Part shown: piece by piece, positions 10,197 to 14,370 of the stretch | Layout of the letters: each line of letters begins with the position of its first letter | How positions within the stretch are numbered: the stretch's first letter is position 1 | From: Chromera velia | Taxonomy: Eukaryota; Sar; Chromeraceae | Assembly (NCBI GenBank): GCA_018398765.1 | Contig: JAHBMJ010002958.1 | Coordinates: forward strand, 1-14,370 | Length of the DNA: 14,370 nucleotides | Reading direction: 5' to 3' | Program-made: the position numbers and the translations under genes | Notes under the pieces: generated by a model | The model's input: the letters and a program-made list of their open reading frames with translations, nothing else | What the model was told of the DNA's origin: nothing | Database searches by the model: none

Positions 10197-10335
10197 TTAG
10201 ATTAAGTTTGAATAACTGTCGTCCACTTAGCTTGCAGCTGGCATAATTGAACAGACCCATGCATGTATGTGCCGCCCGGGAGTTCTAACTCCACCTAGGG
10301 TTTGGCATCAATCAATCAATCAAATCAATCAATAT
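10197..10335 (+). other. LINE 3' UTR and (ATCA)n tail
   Basis: After TGA 10194 a short non-coding segment ends in tandem ATCA units with one irregular AATCA (10307-10333). Non-LTR elements of several clades end in short tandem repeats rather than poly(A). Just upstream, GGAGTTCTAACTCC (10279-10292) can form a small hairpin, a possible recognition site for the reverse transcriptase. Confidence 0.7.
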
Positions 10336-10347
10336 TACGATTAAATC
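10336..10347. repeat. Possible LINE target-site duplication, right copy
   Basis: TACGATTAAATC directly follows the tail and matches 4071-4091 if 10 bases are skipped in the left copy. On its own this is weak evidence for the insertion boundary. Confidence 0.3.
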
Positions 10348-10917
10348 AAAGAGGTCAATTTTGATGCACGCAGATGTATACATATGTGCATCCTCTCAAT
10401 TAATACAGTGAGCATATTTTGTCCACATTTTTTTTCCCATTTGTCCACACGCGGTAGTGGGCCCGACCGACTCACTCAGTGCCGCGGTCTTTAGTGGGCC
10501 CGCGCCATACGGTTTGCAAGAACCATCTGCACGCAGAAGTCTTCTTCGGCATCTCCGACAGTCACTTTAGCTGTAAGTTTGGCATAGGAGAACGCTACTC
10601 AGTTCTCTAAAACTAAAAGGTCTACTTTTTTTACCAAGGCATTTTGTTTCGAACAAACGAGGCCCCCACCCACTGCAGAAACTTGCAGTTCTTCTTGACA
10701 TTCTCTCGTTCAATCATCTGTCTCCCCGTCTCCATCCCTGTTTCACTTCTCTTTACTAAATCAGGATGTGTCAGAGCAGGGATGTTTTTATTTTTATGTG
10801 CATTCGCTACTCTCTTTCAAAATTGCCTGTGCTTTTTCAAAAAGACCCACAAAAAGGAGACAAATCGGAGTGACGCTGTTTTTCCGAGGCAGTAGGGACA
10901 AGCATATCAATGAGAGA
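10348..10917. other. Spacer with short repeats and palindromes
   Basis: No gene is recognised. TAGTGGGCCCG occurs twice in direct orientation (10455-10465 and 10492-10502), and TTTGTCCACA also occurs twice near 10418 and 10440. GATGCAC and GTGCATC near 10372-10400 flank a palindromic ATGTATACAT. Open frames here are short and show no domain. Confidence 0.35.
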
Positions 10918-11012
10918 TTCTCTCTCTTTCACTCCCTCCCTCCCTCCCTCTCTTCCTCCCCCCCCCCCCCCCCCCCTCTCTCTCTTTCTCTCTCTTTCTC
11001 TTTAATTCTCTC
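10918..11012. repeat. Pyrimidine microsatellite with C19
   Basis: CT and CCCT repeats surround an uninterrupted run of 19 C's (10958-10976). This is simple sequence and a likely place for length polymorphism or assembly error. Frames through it are compositional artefacts. Confidence 0.9.
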
Positions 11013-11045
11013 TCTCTTGCTCTTTCACGACGGTCGGGGCCACCT

Positions 11046-11241
11046 GTACATGTACCTTGGGTCGCGCGCGGCCGGTTTCTGGGGGCCGCGCATTTTGTAA
11101 CCCCGGTCAAAAAAAAAACGTACCCTGTCTCTCGTGAATTTTGACGCTGGTTAACGTTCAATCTGTTCGTACCCGGGTACCTGTTGTGTACCCTGTTTTT
11201 CTGTACCCGAGTACCCAGGGGCGCACCCATACACCTGGTAC
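11046..11241. promoter_or_regulatory. Cluster of nine GTAC cores, mostly GTACCC
   Basis: GTAC begins at 11046, 11052, 11120, 11169, 11177, 11188, 11203, 11211 and 11238. Five are GTACCC in direct orientation and one is inverted, giving the perfect 12-bp palindrome GTACCCGGGTAC (11169-11180). GTACATGTAC (11046-11055) is also a perfect palindrome. GTAC is the core bound by SBP-domain factors of the green lineage, including copper response elements in Chlamydomonas. Whether this host has such factors is unknown, so the regulatory reading is inference. A degenerate tandem repeat is the alternative. Confidence 0.3.
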
Positions 11242-11299
11242 AGACTTGTCTTATAGATTGATCGTTCAATATCGATAACTTCTCTCCTTGTCAGTGCGC

Positions 11300-11328
11300 A
11301 TTGATTGACTGATCGATCGATTGATTTA
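11300..11328. repeat. Short ATTG/ATCG tetranucleotide tract
   Basis: The sequence is a run of ATTGATTGACTGATCGATCGATTGATTT type. On the minus strand it reads like the LINE ATCA tail, so it could be the end of a truncated minus-strand element. No LINE 3' UTR similarity follows it, so this is left as simple repeat. Confidence 0.5.
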
Positions 11329-11379
11329 ATTCTGCCTTCTTGTAACTGACTGTACTGATAATTGAAACTTTTATACTAG

Positions 11380-11450
11380 AAAGTGACTTTTAATTTTCTA
11401 TATATCACACTAAATTTTATATAAAAAACTAAGTCTTTGAAGCACTTAGA
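11380..11450 (-). repeat. Diverged dispersed AT-rich repeat, copy 2
   Basis: The reverse complement resembles 1600-1672; the clearest shared block is TTAAAAGTCACTTT, seen here as AAAGTGACTTTTAA near 11380-11393. The opposite orientation of the two copies suggests a mobile or otherwise dispersed family. The boundaries are rough. Confidence 0.35.
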
Positions 11451-12711
11451 ATGATTCTATTTATTGTTTCTTACCTGCATGAAAGTATGAACAACTTTTA
11501 AAGATAAGGTTTAATGGGTTTGTGGTGTGTATGTTGGAAATTGTTGGACGTGAGTGAGGTGAAAGAGTTATAGTATGTTGATATATCGGGGAGTGATTGC
11601 AAACTCTGCAGGCATATGATAATGCGCAGTATAATGCACAAACAAGCTAACTTTTACTTCTAATGGAATACGCCGAATCCGCACACTGATGTAAGGAGGG
11701 AGCACACAGCGGGCAACCCCCATGAAAGGTAAGAATGAATGTTCGCAAACAGATCTGCCGATTTAACTCCCACAGAAAGCAGTTCAACCAAACAAATGTT
11801 GAGCACTATGACCATGCAAAAGGTAAATGCTTAGCTGCTGAAAGCCTGATCGATCCATGGCCTCTAGCCAGAGGGCTTTGCCCATGACTGGCCATCATAG
11901 CGTTCTTGTTTTTTCTGGGTGAGACCCGGCACTGGCCACTGGGTCTTAGTCCACCCAGGAGCCCTACCTCCAAATTCTCATGCAAACAAGAGCTGCACCT
12001 CACTCCTACAACTTCAGATCACCCGAGATTACCAGCCGTAATGCTTTTTCACGAAACCCAAGCACCGACAAACGGTCTTCCGAGAAAGGCTCAGTCTGAC
12101 CTGCAGCATAGATATATAAAAATTCATAAAGTGGCTTACCTTCTGGCCACCTAGAGCTGGCCCCCTCATCCAGAAAGCCTTTCCAGCTCCTCATCTAGAG
12201 CTTGTTAGAGCGCACGCATGGAAGGGATTCAATGGAAGCTTTACTGGGGCAACTCTGTAGGCCCCTTTGCGTGGAAACGGGCCGTGCCCTTCGTGATGGA
12301 AGATCGAAATTGCCTTCTCAGGACAACCAATAGAGTGAATGTCATGAACCTAAGAAAAAGCAAAGAAGCCAATCCTCTGGGCTTTTGATAAAGCCTACTT
12401 TTATCGCTGGAGAGCAAGTCTGTATGATGGGAGAGAGGCGGCACTAGGTCATGCTCTGATCGACTTGAAACATTCGACGGAAAGCCGATTTTTGGAACCG
12501 ATTTTAGATTGGCCAACCATGTGACGGCCTCGGAAGGCAAGCTACGCGTTGCGGGCCAGGGCCCGGCCGGCCACCAAGGCCAAAAAGCACTTCTCGGCTG
12601 CGCGCTGACCCATCAAAATACCGATCTGAAAAATTCTCAGTCAGGTCTTCAGAAAGTTCTCCTCCAGTCAAAAAGTCGAGTCAATAGAATGGGCCTCTAT
12701 CCACAAAATCT
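11451..12711. other. Unassigned region; one weak candidate frame
   Basis: No known gene is recognised. If TAA/TAG are read as Gln, a + frame from ATG 12041 runs to TGA 12386-12388 (115 codons) with a Trp-containing segment (WKLYWGNSVGPFAWKR) that looks less random than the rest. No family is identifiable, and such frames are expected by chance when TGA is the only stop. The rest holds no clear repeat or RNA gene. Confidence 0.15.
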
Positions 12712-12756
12712 CGTTGTCAAGCGTTCCATTGGATTGTATTGGAAGGCTTGACAACG
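12712..12756. repeat. 17-bp-stem hairpin
   Basis: Arms 12712-12728 and 12740-12756 pair over 17 bp with a single G/G mismatch (12722 against 12745) and an 11-base loop. The arms read CGTTGTCAAGCGTTCCA and its near complement. No T-run follows. It is smaller than the foldback at 12981 and unrelated in sequence. Confidence 0.75.
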
Positions 12757-12980
12757 ATAAAATCGTGTTCAGCTTGTTGTTCCAGAAGCTCATTTTTGGA
12801 GGGGTTACAGATTTTGGAGTTTCGTCCCCTTCCGGTATCTGTGTTGGCTAGACACCTCTGGTTGCTCGTGGAAGTGGTTGCCTCGGTGCAAAGGAGTTGT
12901 ACAACAACTAGAAGGGTTACCGGACTAGTTTGGATCACTCAATCAGGTCAGTTCGTTTTGTATCGTTCCACCAGCAACAA

Positions 12981-13204
12981 GGGGGGGTGGATCGTTTCGC
13001 AGGGGTATGAAACGATCCAATCTGGTACCCTTGGTGGAGGGGGGGGGTCCGACCTGCTCTGCAGGTTTACGTCCAAAATGTGTCTAGGAGTGTTTCCTAG
13101 ACACATTTTGAACGCAAACCTGCAGAGCAGGTCGGACCCCCCCCCTCCACCAGGGGTACCAAATTGGATCGTTTCGTACCCTTGCGAAAGGGTCCACCCC
13201 CCCC
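12981..13204. repeat. Near-perfect long foldback (109-bp arms, 5-base loop)
   Basis: Arms 12981-13089 and 13095-13203 are inverted copies differing at about 8 of 109 positions, around a GTGTT loop (13090-13094). Both ends carry a G7/C8 run, and a G9/C9 run lies inside each arm. Near the outer end of the left arm a perfect 10-bp palindrome is nested (GGATCGTTTC 12989-12998, GAAACGATCC 13009-13018). No coding capacity or clear target duplication is seen. It resembles a foldback or MITE-type element; transcription would produce long double-stranded RNA. Confidence 0.9.
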
Positions 13205-13421
13205 TCCCAATGAGGGAATTGAAAAAATCTTGTTTGCAGAGATGAGCCTTCTTGGTGCATGCAGAAGGCTTTGTACGATGTCTGTGAGTGTTTCTGTATG
13301 GCTGCAACCTGGCCATTGTGGTTTCTGAATGACTGACCGGTCTGCCCTCGGCAAGGCACAAAACTGCCGTCTCCCTTTGCATGTGTTGTTCACCCCTGCC
13401 CCCCTCCTCTGCTCTTTGCAG

Positions 13422-13484
13422 GTCGTGAGTCTCCTCCAGGAGATGCTTATTTTGTGTTCAAGTCCTTCCTCAACTCCTCCAAAG
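13422..13484 (+). other. Candidate 63-nt internal exon of an unknown host gene
   Basis: A pyrimidine tract ending in TTTGCAG precedes 13422, and AAAG|GTAGGT at 13481-13490 is a good donor. In one frame the segment reads RESPPGDAYFVFKSFLNSSK, without a stop and with natural-looking composition. A second acceptor (TTTCTGCAG ending at 14340) would continue the same phase without a stop to the window edge. The gene is not identified. The intervening intron would contain the 35-bp minisatellite. It remains a prediction by eye. Confidence 0.3.
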
Positions 13485-13549
13485 GTAGGTCTTTGCATTT
13501 TTGTTAAGGCCGCAGTCTTCAGACTGTGAAAGGGAGCAGCGCCCCTATG

Positions 13550-14222
13550 TACCGAGCCTGTGTTTTTTTCTACCTGCCTGACTGCCTCCGAAATTTCACC
13601 CTTCTTGCCTGCTTGACTGCTCTCTAGCTTTTGGCCTTTCTGTCTGGCTAAATGCCTTTCCAATTTCGGCCTTCTTGCCTGCCTGACTGCCTTCCAGAGT
13701 TTTGCATTCCTGCCATGCTGACTGCAGCAGCTTTCCCATTTCGGCCTTCTTGCCTTCCTGACTACCCTCCAAATTTCGGTCTTTCTGTTTGCCTTAATGC
13801 TTTTCAAATTTCGGCCTTTCTGTCTGCCTGACTGACTTCGCAATTTTGGCCTTCCTGCCTGTCCGGTTGCCTTCTCAATTTTAACTTTCCTGCCTGCCTG
13901 ATTGCCTTCCCTATTTTAGCCTTCCTTCCTGCCCAAGTTTCCTCCTAACGTTTCCTAATTTCGGTCATCCTGCTTACCCGATGGCCTTCCCAATTTTGTT
14001 CTTCCTGCTGGCCCGACTGTCTTCCCAAGTTCGGCCTTCTTGTGTGTCTGACTGCCTCCCAAAGTTCGTTCTTTCTGCCTACATGCCTGCCTTCTAATTT
14101 TGGTCTTCTTAGCAGCCTGACTGCCTTCCAATTTCGGCCTTCCTGCCCGCCTGATTGCCTTCTCAATTTCAGCCTTCCTGCCCGTCCGATTGCTTTCCCA
14201 ATTTCGGTCTTCCTGCTTTCAT
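13550..14222. repeat. 35-bp degenerate minisatellite (about 19 units)
   Basis: Successive 35-base units follow GCCTGCCTGACTGCCTTCCA followed by ATTTCGGCCTTCTT. Three exact 35-base steps are visible at about 13611-13715, and the pattern continues to about 14222 with point changes and small indels. Minus-strand frames through it give peptides such as GRQSGRQKGRN and are products of the repeat. The array is pyrimidine-rich on the + strand. Confidence 0.85.
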
Positions 14223-14370
14223 GTATCATTCTGAATCAGATACAAATTAAAGATACAGGTTGTGTTTGCATGCATGCTTTTATGTGCATGTATTCTGGCG
14301 ATTCGACTGACTTTCTGTTTGTGTACACGTATTTCTGCAGGTGGCGTTCACGGGTGTGTATGTTTGATAT

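Noticed and set aside
10271-10310. tRNA T-arm-like sequence in the LINE 3' UTR (SINE or tRNA remnant)
   Set aside because: The stem-loop resembles a T arm, but the loop lacks the usual consensus and no other tRNA arm is present.
10907-11269. 120-residue minus-strand frame
   Set aside because: The Arg/Glu repeats derive from the CT microsatellite and the C19 run.
12006-12540. Minus-strand frames with natural-looking peptides
   Set aside because: Joining them by reading TAR as Gln meets TGA codons (for example at 12229-12231 and 12166-12168), so no continuous frame exists.
13097-13843. 248-residue minus-strand open frame
   Set aside because: It runs through the 35-bp minisatellite and one arm of the foldback; the Arg/Lys/Gln repeats follow the repeat unit.

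Overview
The window looks like nuclear DNA of a repeat-rich eukaryote. No bacterial-style gene order is visible. The only gene set I can assign is one nearly complete non-LTR retrotransposon (LINE), set among minisatellites, foldback hairpins and AT-rich spacer. Candidate short exons with pyrimidine-tract/AG acceptors suggest spliced host genes, but I cannot identify any.

Layout. 1-400: a small element with palindromic terminal inverted repeats (4-250), then a compact 24-bp-stem hairpin (290-346) followed by eight T's. 400-1940: mostly unassigned spacer. 1942-2262: 24-bp minisatellite. 2640-3345: degenerate ~33-bp minisatellite. 3345-3950: purine-rich simple tract. About 4092-10335: the LINE, on the + strand, with a 5' leader, ORF1 (coiled coil, Q/P-rich and Gly-rich), a linked frame with a basic C-terminus, then a large ORF2 (chromodomain, APE-type endonuclease, reverse transcriptase, C-terminal CCHC) and an (ATCA)n 3' tail. 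10918-11012: pyrimidine microsatellite. 11046-11241: nine GTAC cores. 12981-13204: a near-perfect 109-bp-arm foldback. 13422-13484: a plausible exon. 13550-14222: a 35-bp minisatellite inside the possible following intron.

The main result concerns the LINE code. Its frames are broken, under the standard code, by 16 stop codons. Every one is TAA or TAG, they sit at positions that read well as glutamine (one inside a Q run), and the frame carries straight through each one. The three frames end in TGA. This is the pattern expected if UAA/UAG encode Gln and UGA is the only stop. That code is known in many ciliates, some diplomonads and oxymonads, and ulvophycean green algae such as Dasycladales and Cladophorales. 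The rival explanation is CAR-to-TAR transition decay of a standard-code element. The lack of accompanying frameshifts argues against that; a YADN in place of YADD in the RT shows this copy is not pristine.

The second result is a chromodomain encoded in the ORF2 frame just upstream of the endonuclease. It would give a LINE a histone-mark-reading module like the one chromoviral integrases use for targeting. It is separated from the preceding frame by a TGA beside a 5-bp tandem duplication.
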